Source: Crocodylus rhombifer
Lineage: Eukaryota > Chordata > Crocodylia > Crocodylidae
DNA length: 64,000 nt
Assembly (NCBI GenBank): GCA_038503035.1
Contig: JAVSML010024016.1
Coordinates: 1,100,558 to 1,164,557 of the forward strand
Direction: 5' to 3'
The notes beneath the pieces were generated by a model, which worked only from the letters and a program-made list of their open reading frames with translations, did no database searches and had not been told where the DNA came from. Position numbers and translations under genes: made by a program. This document shows, piece after piece, positions 49,098-59,859 of this stretch (its first letter is position 1; each line of letters begins with the position of its first letter).

Positions 49098-49460
49098 AAA
49101 ACTAGAATTCAACTCGCTTAGGGAACTCACAGGCAGGATCCTCTGGGAAGCCAATCTGAAAGGGAGAGGGCTCCAGGAGAGCTAAATATACAGGAGTAAA
49201 CTATCCTGATGCACAGGAAGACCAGCTTGGCTTAGCAGGGAACTCTTCAGTAAACTAAGTCACAAAAAGGAAGCTTAGAAGAAGTGGAAACTTGAACAAA
49301 TAAGTAGGGAGGAGTATAAGAGTATTGCTTCAGCGTGTAGGGGTGAAGTCAGGAAGGCCAAAGTGCAACTGTAGTTGCAGCTAGCTAAGGAAGTGTGAAG
49401 GGTAACAAGAAGGGTTTCTACAAGTATTTGGGTAGCAAGAGGAGGATCAGGGAAAGTGTG
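49098..49460 (+). repeat. CR1 LINE linker fragment
   Basis: Diverged translation includes WLSRELFSKLSHKKEA, KKWKLEQISREEYKSIASAC and EVRKAKVQL, the linker between endonuclease and RT in CR1 ORF2. In-frame stops are present and both ends are missing. Confidence 0.7.
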
Positions 49461-49834
49461 GGTCTGTTATGGGCCAACCGCCGGCCTTCTCATCTGCCAC
49501 GCCTTGTTGTTACTTGCTTAATTAGAGGACATTAATTAAGTGGGAGGCTGCCCATTTTCTCCCCCGATGCCTGGGGCACTATCTGTGGCTCCTTTCTCCC
49601 CTCACAAGTCGCCCAGATTGATCTCAAATTACCTGATTTTTCCCCATTTCTTCTTTTTTCTTCAGTGGTGATCCTGGATCTCGCCTTCCCAATCAGATCC
49701 TCTTTCGTTCTGGTGCACCCTGCCTCCTTCCCTGTTTTCCTCCAGGGCTCTTCTGCCTTCTCCCTCTCTCCAGGGCCACTCAGGCTTCATTGAGCAGCTG
49801 CTCTGGAAACATGGCTGCCTCCTTTCCTTTATTG

Positions 49835-49930
49835 CAGGGGTTCTTAACCTGGGGTCCACGGACCCCCAAGGGGTCTGTAGATAGATTTCAGGGGGTCCGT
49901 GAGTGGGGGTTCCCCCAGTAGCCGGTCAAC
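49835..49930 (+). mobile_element. hAT left-end fragment
   Basis: CAGGGGTTCTTAACCTGGGG followed by TCCACGGACCCCCAAGGGG is the left end of a widespread hAT family. It is cut off just before the CR1 at 49944. Confidence 0.6.
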
Positions 49931-49943
49931 ATGCCATTTATTT

Positions 49944-50328
49944 TCACTGCCCTCCACTGGACTGTCTCTCACTTGTCCATATCCTGTCTATATTGGGGAG
50001 CCAAAACTGAACAGAGTGCCCTAGATGTGAAGAGTAGGCTGTTCTCAGTGGTGACAGATGACAGAACAAGGGGCAGTGGTCTTAAGTTTCAGCAAGGGAA
50101 GCTTAGATTAGATATTAGGAAGAATTTTCTCACTAGGGGGGTATTACAACACTGAAACAGGTTACCCAGACAGGTGGTGGAAGCTCCATCTTCGGGTGTT
50201 TTCAAAATCTGGGTAGACAAAGCTTTGGCTGGGATGATCTAGTTAGGGATGATCTCACTTTGAGCAGGGGGTTGAACTAGATAACTTCCTGAGGCCTCTT
50301 CCAACCCTAATTTTCTATGATTCTAATA
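49944..50328 (+). mobile_element. CR1 3' fragment with inverted 5' segment
   Basis: 50017-50328 is plus-strand CR1 (RLFSVVTDDRTRGSGLKF, LRLDIRKNFLT, then the tail CCTCTTCCAACCCTAATTTT and CTATGATTCT). 49944-50016 is CR1 in the opposite orientation and corresponds to the segment normally just upstream (rc reads CAGTTTTGGCTCCCC, then GAGAGACAGTCCAGTGGAGG). This head-to-head arrangement is typical of a 5' inversion during target-primed insertion. Confidence 0.75.
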
Positions 50329-50378
50329 CCATCTGGTCCTGGTGGCTTATTGTTCTTGGTCTGAGTGATGGCCGCCAG
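50329..50378 (-). repeat. LINE fragment (linker/RT start)
   Basis: The minus strand reads SLAAITQTKNNKPPGPDG, the conserved block at the start of the RT in the LINE family of 46040-47487. It lies head-to-head with the plus-strand LINE that begins at about 50379. Confidence 0.55.
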
Positions 50379-51975
50379 ACTTCCATGAAGGATGGGGGAA
50401 GACAAGTTTATCCTCATGGGTGACTTCAACACAAGAGTTGGCCGACACATTGAACTCTGGAGTGACACCATTGGGAAAGAGGGGGGAGGGGGAAGTCAAT
50501 TTCATTGGTATCCTCCTCAGCAAAGTGCAGAGCATGATTTGTTCATCACAAATACTAACTTCAGACAGAGTGATAAATATAAGACCACTTGGAAACACCC
50601 ACACTCCAATCACTGGCACCCTCTTGACTATATTATTGTCAGAGCCTGTGATCGTACTGATGTCTGTGTCACCTGAGTCCTGAAAGGTGCAGATGAATGT
50701 TGGATGGCCCGCTGTTTAGTCAGATCAATCATGGACATGCATGCAGCTTGCAGCACAACATCATAAACAGCTGAAAGGAATGTGGAAGAGGCACTCCAAG
50801 ACCAAGCTAGATCTGAGGCTCTTTAGCAATGCCTCCTGAGGGGTTCTCCGGCCTGCCTGATGACATCAAGGACATCCAAGCACACTGGGAGTGTTGCGCG
50901 CGGCTGGGTTTGCACGCGGGTCGGTGGAGCTGGTGAGTCTTTTTCCCTTTGGTGGGGGTTTGTAAAGGAGGCGGCTACACACGCATAATGGTTGCAAGAT
51001 TTTTGTTTTCGTTTTACTTACACATCAGCGTAATGGACATGTAGGCACAAGTCAGAACAGATAACGGTTGCGTTGCGAGATCAAGATTGACAGCTGCGGA
51101 GACCCTCTCAATACAAAGATGAACGAGGTCTTAACGAGTGCACTGGGAAGGGGTATGCCAGGGTAATTTCTTAATCGGTGGCGGAGAAGCACATCAAGGC
51201 TGGCCAAGCCTGGGCGGGGAAGAAAAGCTCCTCCTCGATGCGCTGACGAGCACTGCTTCTGCTAGGCAGAAGCTTGCACATGGGTTTTATAGGCTGAATG
51301 ACATCTCTCGCATCATGGGCATGGATTGGTTAATTCTTCGTGCCTACTTTTGGTGCGCGCGGGAACAAAGTAACAGAAAAAAGGGGTCTCCGAGGGCAGG
51401 GAGAACTAGCTGCACAGTTTTGCAGGTTTGTGCTGACAGCACAGTTTTTGCACAAGAGGAATTTAAGAACCTTATTCATAAGGCATGTGCTAAATTAATT
51501 GGATACTGCACCTACCATCACCAAGATTGATCTGACAAGAATACAAAGAAATCCTAGCACTTTTCCATCAGAAGAGAACCATGTTCTGCAGTTGGCAAAA
51601 TGAACCCTCCAACCACCAAAAAGGAAAGGCTTACCACCAGCTCAACGCTGTAGTTCAGAGGGGCTACAGGACATCAAGAACCAGTGGTGGCAATCAAAGA
51701 CCATGTAGATCCAGAGTTTTGCTGATCCACATGATGTGAGAAACTTCTTTCAAGCAATAAAAGCCATCCATGTGCAATGCTGCAATGGCCCAACCCCTTT
51801 GTGATCCAAGACAGCTCCACCCTTCTCACGGATAATGTATCCATCAAACAACTCCGGAAGGAGCACTGCAAATTTCTACTTAACTGTGAATCTGAGATCT
51901 CAGCTGCCACCATCAAGTCCATTCCTCAGTGCCCAGTAATAGAATCTCTTGCTGATCCCCCATCCTTCAATGGCC
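50379..51975 (+). mobile_element. APE-type LINE: endonuclease and linker, split by an LTR
   Basis: The endonuclease block reads DKFILMGDFNTRVGRHIELW, then HDLFITNTNF and HWHPLDYIIVRACDR, the conserved GDFN and LDY motifs of an apurinic-type endonuclease. After the insertion at 50892-51454 the linker resumes (EFKNLIHKACAKLIGYCTYH HQD) and continues to IESLADPPSF near 51965. The same family appears on the minus strand at 46040-47487. Stops and frameshifts show it is inactive. Confidence 0.8.
50892..51454. mobile_element. Candidate solo LTR inserted in the LINE
   Basis: 563 bp starting TGTTGCG and ending TTTTTGCACA, the TG...CA form of retroviral LTRs, flanked by GGAG (50888-50891) and AGAG (51455-51458). 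It interrupts the LINE between IQAHWE and EFKNLI, which are adjacent in related elements. Higher CpG content than its surroundings suggests a younger insertion. A TTTATAGG box lies near 51280. No internal viral genes are present, so it would be a recombined remnant; the family is unknown. Confidence 0.6.
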
Positions 51976-52164
51976 CAAATCTTATTTTCTCTCTAAGTGA
52001 AATCCTTTTTCCACCATGCTCTGAAAAATTGTTAACAAGTCAGCTTCTTTTACACACCTTAATCTCGGCCTTAAGATTAAGGCCCTTGTTACACATTGCA
52101 CTTTGAACTGCTCAATTGTTGATCAGTGTTAGCGCTACCTCAAGTTTCGAGCAGTCATACCTTC

Positions 52165-52380
52165 AGGCGTGGGTGGGTGAATATTTCAGCTGGAGGGCCA
52201 CTTAACATGTTTTGGTGAGCTGCTCAGGGCCACAAGGCTACCCCCACCCTCTGGTTGCCATCTTGGGACCGGAAGTCCCGCCCCTAACCCCTGACCTTTG
52301 CCACCAAAGGTAGTCCTTTTGGGAAGGGGGTTTGCCATCTTGGAACTGTTCCCCACCTGCACAGCTGTGACTTGCTACTA
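52165..52380. mobile_element. hAT fragment (CAGGGGTGGACAAA family)
   Basis: AATATTTCAGCTGGAGGGCC and GCCATCTTGGGACCGGAAG match the inverted right part of the family at 14325-14671. The opposite end is not recognisable. Confidence 0.5.
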
Positions 52381-53373
52381 AAGGGCTGGTGAGCAGGGGC
52401 CTGACTAGGAGTTACAACTGTGAGTTGCCACTATAGGGCTGGTGAGCCAGGACAGGCTTCTATCCCTGCTGTAGGTGGGGGTGCATGAGAGATGGGTTGG
52501 AGGGGGGATGGAAAACATGAAACTGCGAGGTGGAGAGCTAATTGGATGGGAATGGGATGGGAAGTAGAAAGGAAAGTGGGGTAGGGAGGGGTAGTGAAAT
52601 AAGGGAAGTCAGCCACTGCACTGGAGGATAAAATAAAAAAGAATAAAAAAAGAAATATAAGTGGTAAATTAAAGATGGTCTCATGTTCTAATAAATTGGG
52701 ATTGGGTCATAGGGGATGCTGGTCATGCTTCCTGGGGTGGCTGGGTGGTGGGATCAGTGAAGGAAGGTGCTATTTTGGAGGAGCTATTGCCCCAGAAAAG
52801 AAGTCCCACCTCATTAGGATCCAATGCAGTTCCCTACCTTGTCACCCCTCTAGAACACATTCCTGAACCTGTCCATGCCCTGTGACCTGGCTAGCTAACG
52901 TGTGCTCTGCAGGTTGTTTGCACCCCTAGGGAAGGAGAGCTCACAACCCCAGGGGCAGGAGGGGGAGTTGGCTTGGTACCAGAACCACCCCTATCCAGTG
53001 GAGTTCAAGGGTTGGAAAGTTTGTCCACACAGAGCAAGCCCAACCCCCCACAGGAAGGCGGGGGAGAGGATACTGTATCCTGGGACTGCAACTTGGGTGG
53101 CTCATCTGTGGAAAATGGCCACATGTTAATCCAATGAGCTGGGCAACATGGATTAAACATAAATCTGCCCTGGAGTGGTGTAACTTTACGCAGCCTAAGT
53201 CCTTAAAACTAGTTTCAGGTGTTATGTGGATAATCCAGAGGTTGACGGCTCCAGGAGCCACCTACAATTAGTGTGTAACAAGGCCCTAAGTCACTTTAAA
53301 CAAAGAGAAAGAAGAGGAACCATGAACTGACTTTGCCAGAATGCCCTATAATTAATTTTATAATTGTTTAGAC
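52380..53373. other. Intergenic sequence, nothing recognised
   Basis: Moderate-GC sequence with purine-rich tracts (52490-52660). No coding exon, RNA gene or bounded repeat was seen. Confidence 0.5.
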
Positions 53374-53815
53374 CAAGGGTGTTCAAGTGATGGCCCACAG
53401 GTTATACATGGCTTATGAAGGGGTTAGTTTGTATCCCCCAGGGCCAGCCACCACCCACCAGCACTCTGGCTGCAGGCAAGAGGCTCTGGGCTCTCCCTCC
53501 CTCTGCCTTCTGCTTCCTGCCCTGCCCCAGGGGATGGGGTGGAGCAACCTGGCACAGCCTACAGTGCTGGGAAAGCCTACCATAGTGTAGGGCTTCAATG
53601 TGGCACAGTGTAGTAAGGGAGTCCGTGCCCAGGCATCTGAAGGTAAGGCTGGGGCACCTGTGCCCACATGGATGGTGCAGTGGGAGGCAAGTTACCCAGG
53701 CAAGTTGCAGTGATTTGCAGGGAGGAGGGGTGGTATGCCTGGTGCAGCAAGGGGCCCCACTGGTGCAGCTGGCAGAATGTGTGGCCCCAGGACACTAGGA
53801 ATTTAGACAGCCATG
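53374..53815. mobile_element. Non-autonomous hAT, 442 bp
   Basis: Ends CAAGGGTGTTCAAGTGATGG and AATTTAGACAGCCATG; flanks GTTTAGAC (53366-53373) and ATTTAAAC (53816-53823), 6 of 8 matching. Same GTGTCAAAC family as 12161 and 20155. Confidence 0.65.
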
Positions 53816-54483
53816 ATTTAAACATAAAAGCCTAACTAACATTTGGTTTCAGACTTGATTTTATCATCTTGATGTTTAGTGCAATGTGGTTTGTCATGAG
53901 ATTTTAACAACAGTATTAGCAAGTTCAGAGGCATGATACACTGCTAATAAGAAATGTCTTCTGATAGGATCAAAGTAGCTATATAATTGCAGCTCTCTTT
54001 CTCCAGCCTTTTAAAATAAGGATGTAACCACTTGCCAAGCTGACACAGAATTGTCAGAATATTTACTTAGCTCATCTGGGGTTGTTACAGCAGTCACTGA
54101 TGTATGGCAATAAGTGCAAACAGTACATGCTATCTGTGACATTCCAGCCTAATTTTTTGCACGCTTTCATGTTTGTTTCAGCCGTCTTGGAAGCTGTTGG
54201 GTGAATTGTCTTGTATTTTGAAGTCCTTTGCCTGCAGAACAGGTCTGGCGCTGCTTCCTCTTACTACCATGACTGGATGGCCACTCCAACCTGCAAGATG
54301 ACCCACTAATTGAATCTGATTTTTCAGCTGGGACTACCCAAAAAGGTGGCTTTTGTTGCATGACATCAACCATAACTTTCACCTAAACCACCTGTCGGTT
54401 CTCAGCTAATGAACACAAATGGTACCAATAAATACTCTAGCCACTCTACTGTGAATGATGTGAGTCATTTAATTTTTAGAGTA
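53816..54483. other. Intergenic sequence, nothing recognised
   Basis: AT-rich unique-looking sequence without a supported gene or repeat. Confidence 0.5.
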
Positions 54484-54719
54484 CGGATAAGCAATCTACA
54501 CCCCTTGGTCTGGACCCAGCCCATGGAGCCATTTGATCCAACTTACAGACATGGGGCTTCAACAGCTGGGAGCTTTGGCTGGAGCACTTCCCTGTGTTGC
54601 AGGCACTTTCCCTGTACCACCCTGGAGAAAAGTGCTAGTGGCAGCTGGGTCCTAGCACCTGCCCTTCCCATACCTGAACTGGGTCACTCCATCCCACAGC
54701 CCAAAAAGGTTGGGATGCC
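54484..54719. mobile_element. Short hAT copy with target duplication
   Basis: Begins CGGATAAGCAATCTACACCC and ends AAAAAGGTTGGGATGCC; flanks TTAGAGTA (54476-54483) and TTAGAGTG (54720-54727) match 7 of 8. Confidence 0.65.
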
Positions 54720-54808
54720 TTAGAGTGCTGCCTTAAAGTGTTTTTCCTTGATTGACAAAATGTATATACTTGTGTAACGCTGCTTATGCTCTGCACGTTC
54801 AACTATGG

Positions 54809-55042
54809 CAATGGTTCTCAACCAGGGTCCCAAGGCACCCTGGATACCTTGAGAGCCCTCCAAGGGTGCCATGCAACATTAACACTGCTAGGAGTACAAA
54901 CATGATTCACAAAATAAACCCAGAAATTTCCAGTAGAAATCCATAGTGTCAAAAACATTCCGACTTGCTGTAATCTTTCTGAGTTCTTTGCATTAGAAGA
55001 ACTGCTCTGCCATTTTTCTGTAGCAAAACAAAGAGTAATCAT
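54809..55042 (+). mobile_element. hAT copy, left end intact
   Basis: Begins CAATGGTTCTCAACCAGGGT; contains ATTCACAAAATAAACCCAG and AGAAATCCATAGTGTC, as in 22874-23119. The right end is missing where another element starts at 55043. Confidence 0.65.
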
Positions 55043-55145
55043 CAGGGTTCCTGGTTTTCTCTGTTTAAAAATCCCAAATCCTCTGATAAAAACAAAACCC
55101 AAAATTCTCCAAATAAAAACCCCAAATCTGTGTTTTTCCTTTATT
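55043..55145 (+). mobile_element. Left end of a CAGGGxTCCTGGTTTT element
   Basis: CAGGGTTCCTGGTTTTCTCT followed by several AAAxCCCAAAT units, related to the ends at 10612 and 59709. The right terminus was not found, so the limit is approximate. Confidence 0.4.
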
Positions 55146-55319
55146 AAAATGAAACACCACTATATATATGTATATGTAAAGATGCTGAATGGTTTCCTCA
55201 GAGCTTGCAAGCTCAGTCAGGGTGTTTGCACTCTTGGGACAAGGGACAGCAGGTTGTGCACACAGAATGCATTCATGTGATAGGACAGCTGTAACTCCAG
55301 GGCGGGAAGCCTGCAAAAC

Positions 55320-58172
55320 AAAAACAGGGGGAGACTAACTGGGGAGAGGGTAGCTGAAGCCATAGACAACTGATCCCACCTTAGTCAGGGGGGCACATGC
55401 CCCCCCAGTGACCAGTCAGCAACTTGGAGGGGTTCCCCCCCAAGCCAATCTCATCAATGGGCGGGGGGGAGGGCCTGTGGCTGATCGTGCCAACGAGGAA
55501 GCAGCCATGGCACTCCCAGAAGTGGCCACAGTGCTTCATCCGGCACTCCCACCCCCAGCCGGTGCTCGCAGGCTTGGCACTGGCGCTCCTGCCTGCCTAC
55601 CCTGCCCATTGCCTAAATGGGAAGCATGGCCTATCAAGGGGTGCACCCCCTATGCATCACCACTGGCTGAAGCTGTGTGGAGAAGGTCTGCTTCTGAGGG
55701 GGGTGCTACCAGGACAATTGTTTCTGGGAGGACAACTGGCAGAATTGTTGCTGGGTGAGCTGTTACTGAGGGCAGAGGAGCCACCAGCTAATGAGTACCC
55801 AGGATTGCCTGGTATCCTTTACTAAAGGAGCAGAGGTTGTGCAAACAGGTTCCTCACCCTACTCTTAAGACCCCTGGGTGCAGGGAGTCAATGGAGGGAA
55901 TCAGGGACATGAGTTGCTAAAGGAGGTTCTTTGGGAGAGATAAAGAAAGCAGCAGGGAATTGTGGCTTTGTGGGAGCTCCAGCAGAGAGCTCAATAAAGT
56001 ACACCTGAGAAGGGGCACTCCAGGTGCCAAACACAGGGGACCTGCCTTGGGAAGTGTCTGGAGAATGGTGTGATTGATTGCAGGCATCCAGAAAAGACTG
56101 GAAAAGAGAAGAAACCCTGGTCTCTAGAGCAGCCACACCCAAAGTCCTGACAGGCACCCCCATCTTCTGTCCTGATGATGGCATTGTTGTCCCTCTTCCG
56201 AGGCAGAGCAAGCGCGGCTCCACTGCAGCCACTCCAGAGTGGGCTACTTTGTTGCGGGCAGGGTGATTTTTGTGGAGACCTGCCTGATTAAGTGTATATA
56301 CCTGTTACTTATAAGTCACCTGAGTGTTAAAGTTGATAACATAATTGCTTTTGCTATATGATAAGTATTTGCTTTATCTGCTGGCATAGATTATTATTGA
56401 GCTCATTGAAAATATTTTGTTTGTTATTCACGGGATGTTGAATTCATCAGTCTCTCAGTTATTATTGTAAATAGTAAATTATTGTAAATAGTTATTTAGT
56501 GTGGCCTGGTGCGGGGAGGACCATGGGAGAGCACTCCAATGAGCGGTGGCTCCCAGCCTGTAGACAGAGTAGGAGTAGACCAAGACCTACTGGCACCTCA
56601 GGATCCCAAAAATTTGGACATGACTGTGGGTGGTGCTGCTGTCAGGTTTACATATATAGGTATCATATAGGGTTATATATATATGTATCATTTCATTATG
56701 ATTAGCAAGTGCTCAGCACCCATGGAGCTATGCTTACAGATGTTAAAAACTCCCAAAAAACACACACACTACTGAATGAAGCAGAGTGTGACTTTAAATC
56801 AGCTCTGCAGCATCTGTATAAACTGGGTGCTTCAGTGAGGCTTATTGCTGCTTTTAGCTAGAGCTGATTCAATCAGCTATTAGGTAAAAGCAGCAAAAAA
56901 GTCCCACTAAAGCACCCAATCTTTACATATTCTGCAGAGCCAGGTAGAAGTAATGCACTACCTCTTCTGGGTGTGCACAGGGCTCGGCATGGGAATGTGC
57001 TGAGTTACAAGTAAAGTGCCAGGTTTTGGCGGGGGGGGGGGTTGGAGGGGTTATATCTATAAGCACCCACTGGCAAAAAACAAAGTCGGTGTCTATGCAC
57101 CCTGCCCCCTGCATCCTGCTCCCCCCAGCCCCTTGCAAGCTTGAACTCAGCCAGCCTTCAAGGGGAAACATGAGGTTTCCTGTCATTGTCTCCATGTCTT
57201 AAATATGAAATTATCATATTGAAAGCTCAAATTATAGGATTTTTTGAAAAAATATTGTACACTGAAAAAATATGTAAATAAGTATGCAAGTACATATTAT
57301 TATTTACTTTATATTGCTCACTATAAGCCCCCAGTGAGCGAGTGAATGAGAACTGGGTCAAAGTTGAAGCATTTCTTTATTCTGAAGCAAGGAGTCAGAA
57401 GAAAGTGTTGACAGTGAATACTCCTGGTGGTGACAGGGTTTCAGTATCCTGACCAGAGAAGCAGTCCTCTCCAGGCACTTAGCACTCTGATTGGCTGCTA
57501 GGACAACCAGTCAGAGTGCTCCAAACAGACAGAATAAGTGTGGTATTATTATAAATCCTGAGGCATTTCAAACAGATATGCAGACACCTCAGAGCTAGAA
57601 TGAAACACTGACAGGGTCCCCCTGCCACAGAGCTGTCAGGCTCTGCTGAAGGAAAAAAAAAAAAGCAGTGAAGGGTCCAATCCTTTTTTTTTTCCTTCCC
57701 CAGAGCCTTCCCACCAGGGGGTGAGCTGCATGGGGGGGATGCTTACCTCCACAGCACTGGTGCCCCCCCAGACCACCCGGGCTGGGTGCCAGCAGGTGGG
57801 CGCTGCAGCTCAGGGGCTATATGACCCACCCGCACCTCACTCCCCGGCCACATGAGATGCAGGCAGGCTCTGGAAGGGGGGGAAAAAAATTCAGGTCCCT
57901 CACCAGTGTTTGTGGGGTTTTTTCCCTCCTTGGCAGAGCCTGCCTGCGCAAGTTCCCACCTGGTCACACAGCCCCTGAGCTGTGTGCTTCCCTCCATGGT
58001 GGTGGTGCCCCCCCCCACCCCCGGGGCTGCCCAGGTGGGGTGCTAGCTGCACGGGTGCAGACCCAGTTCATGGGCAGCACCTGCCAGATCCAGCAATGCA
58101 TGGGGCACTGGAAGCCTGGCCTTGGCAGCCTTCCAACTCTCCCCATACACTGTCCCCGCTAGTAACAGATCA
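55320..58172. other. Intergenic sequence with unassigned repeats
   Basis: Mixed sequence. 55385-55860 and 57590-58170 are GC-rich, repeat-like cores; 56280-56500 and 57190-57360 are AT-rich. The segment 57480-57560 (CTGATTGGCTGCTAGGACAA, then CAGAGTGCTCCAAACAGACAG) matches 42100-42225. No gene was supported. Confidence 0.45.
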
Positions 58173-58180
58173 CAGTAGAC

Positions 58181-58366
58181 TGGGGCAGGCAATTATTTTG
58201 GGCAGAGGGCTGCTTACTGAGGTTTGGCAACCATCGAGGGCCGCATGACAGGCAGCCCAGGGCAGATAAATATTAATTTTCTAAATTTTTTTAGGGGCCC
58301 CGCAGGCCAGATAAAATGGCCTAGCGGGCCGCATCTGGCCCCCGGGCCACATTTTGCCCACCCCTG
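58181..58366. mobile_element. Deleted hAT copy with perfect target duplication
   Basis: Begins TGGGGCAGGCAATTATTTTG and ends ACATTTTGCCCACCCCTG, the inverse of 14325-14671. Flanks CAGTAGAC (58173-58180) and CAGTAGAC (58367-58374) are identical. At 186 bp it lacks the GC-rich core of its relatives. Confidence 0.9.
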
Positions 58367-58499
58367 CAGTAGACTATTGATTCTTGGCAGCTAATCACAA
58401 TGATTACTGACAGGTAAAATAAGCGTGTTATTATAATAGAAAAATTTAGAATTTTGGAATAAGAAGATTTCTAGAAAAAAAATTTAAAAGGTCTAAGAA

Positions 58500-58830
58500 G
58501 ACCATCTAGCGAATATGAATATAATTGAATGCGAAAAAGGCAAGCAAGAGAAAATGAATCAGCTGAAGAAAGAAAACATTTAGAAGCTGATCTAATATGG
58601 CACCAATAGCTAAGGGCTAATGAATTAAATGAGCAACGACAAAGATGTTTAGAAGTTGATAGAAATAGACTTTGACTTTGAACAGAAAGTCAAAGAAATC
58701 ATTTAGCAGTATTCGGTCACAGGATTACTAGCAGTCCTGTATTTAAAGAAATACCTTAGCAATAAAAATTCAAATCACAAATGTTTTGCAGGTTTCAGCT
58801 AGTATATGTATGTATGTATGTATTTATATA
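58500..58830 (+). repeat. Decayed repeat with Arg/Glu-rich coding trace
   Basis: The plus strand reads fragments such as RKRQARENESAEERKHLEAD and ANELNEQRQRCLEVDRN, resembling charged repeats at the N-terminus of some DNA-transposon proteins, with stops between them. A TATG microsatellite follows at about 58803-58825. The family is a guess. Confidence 0.3.
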
Positions 58831-58952
58831 GAAATAAATATTTTTGAAAAAAAAAAAAAGATAGAAAGAAAGAAAAAGAACCTAAAATCAGTTAAAACTC
58901 CCTGAGAGTGACTTGGGTTTTGTATATGCTGCACCAATTAACTGCCTCAAAA

Positions 58953-59622
58953 ATTTCATAGATTTCATAGATTTCATAGACATTAGGGCTGGAAGGGACC
59001 TCAGGAGATCATCGAGTCCAGCCCCCTGCCCAAAGGGCAGGAAGTCAGCTGGGGTCATAGGATCCCAGCAAGATAAGCATCCAATTTACTCTTGAAGGTG
59101 TTCAGTGTAGGTGCTTGAACCACCTCTGCTGGCAGACTGTTCCAGACCTTGGGGGCTCGGACAGTAAAGAAATTCTTCCTTATGTCCAGCCTAAAATGGT
59201 CTTGCAGGAGTTTGTGACCGTTCGACCTCGTCATCCCTTGGGGCGCTGTGGTGAACAAACGTTCCCCCAGATCCTGGTGGTCACCCTTGATAAACTTATA
59301 GGTGGCCATCAGATCACCCCTGAGCCTACGCTTTTCCAGGCTAAAGAGTCCCATGGCTCTCAGCCTGTCATCGTAAGATCTGTTTTCCTGACCTCTGATC
59401 ATGTGCGTAGCTCTCCTCTGGACTCTCTCAAGCTTCTCCACATCCTTTTTGAATTGTGGAGCCCAAAACTGGACGCAGTACTCAAGCTGCGGCCTCACCA
59501 AGTCCGAGTACAAGGGGAGAATGACGTCCCGGGATTTGCTCGAGAAGCATCTATGGATGCAAGCCAGTGTTTTGGTCGCTTTACTAGCCGCAGCATCGCA
59601 TTGCAGGCTCATGTTCATGATT
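58953..59622 (-). mobile_element. CR1 LINE 3' fragment, well preserved
   Basis: The minus strand carries an unbroken frame of about 187 codons (59055-59618) with CR1 C-terminal blocks [62 protein letters not shown] and WNSLPAEVV. The 3' end (low coordinates) carries the GGGACCTCAGGAGATCATCG block, then three exact copies of ATTTCATAG (58953-58979), the CR1-type terminal microsatellite. It is 5'-truncated at about 59622, as usual for LINE insertions. No RT catalytic box is present, so it cannot move by itself. Confidence 0.92.
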
Positions 59623-59708
59623 GTACATTTTGAGCACTTTTAGTATTATCTATTGTGTATGTACAAGGGTTGAAATTATTGTACAAATACAATAATGATC
59701 ATATGCCT

Positions 59709-59790
59709 GGCAATGCTGTTTCCTGTTTTTCTCTTTTAAAGGAAAAAAAAATCTGGTTTTCTGCAGCAAATGAAAAAACCCAGATTCCTG
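59709..59790. mobile_element. Short foldback element
   Basis: CTGGCAATGCTGTTTCCTGT and AACCCAGATTCCTG (rc CAGGAATCTGGGTT) are inverted and resemble the ends at 10612 and 55043. A poly-A run lies at 59837-59858 beyond it. Confidence 0.35.
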
Positions 59791-59859
59791 GTGATAACTA
59801 AGAGTTGGCATTTTTCCAAGAGGTGTCTCCAGTCTAAAAAAAAAAAAAAAAAAAAAAGA

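Noticed and set aside
51138..51530. 130-codon plus-strand frame
   Set aside because: It is a chimera of the LTR-like insertion and the resumed LINE linker, not a gene.
58803..58825. TATG repeats as a possible array
   Set aside because: A simple microsatellite without spacers; no CRISPR-like structure exists anywhere in the window.
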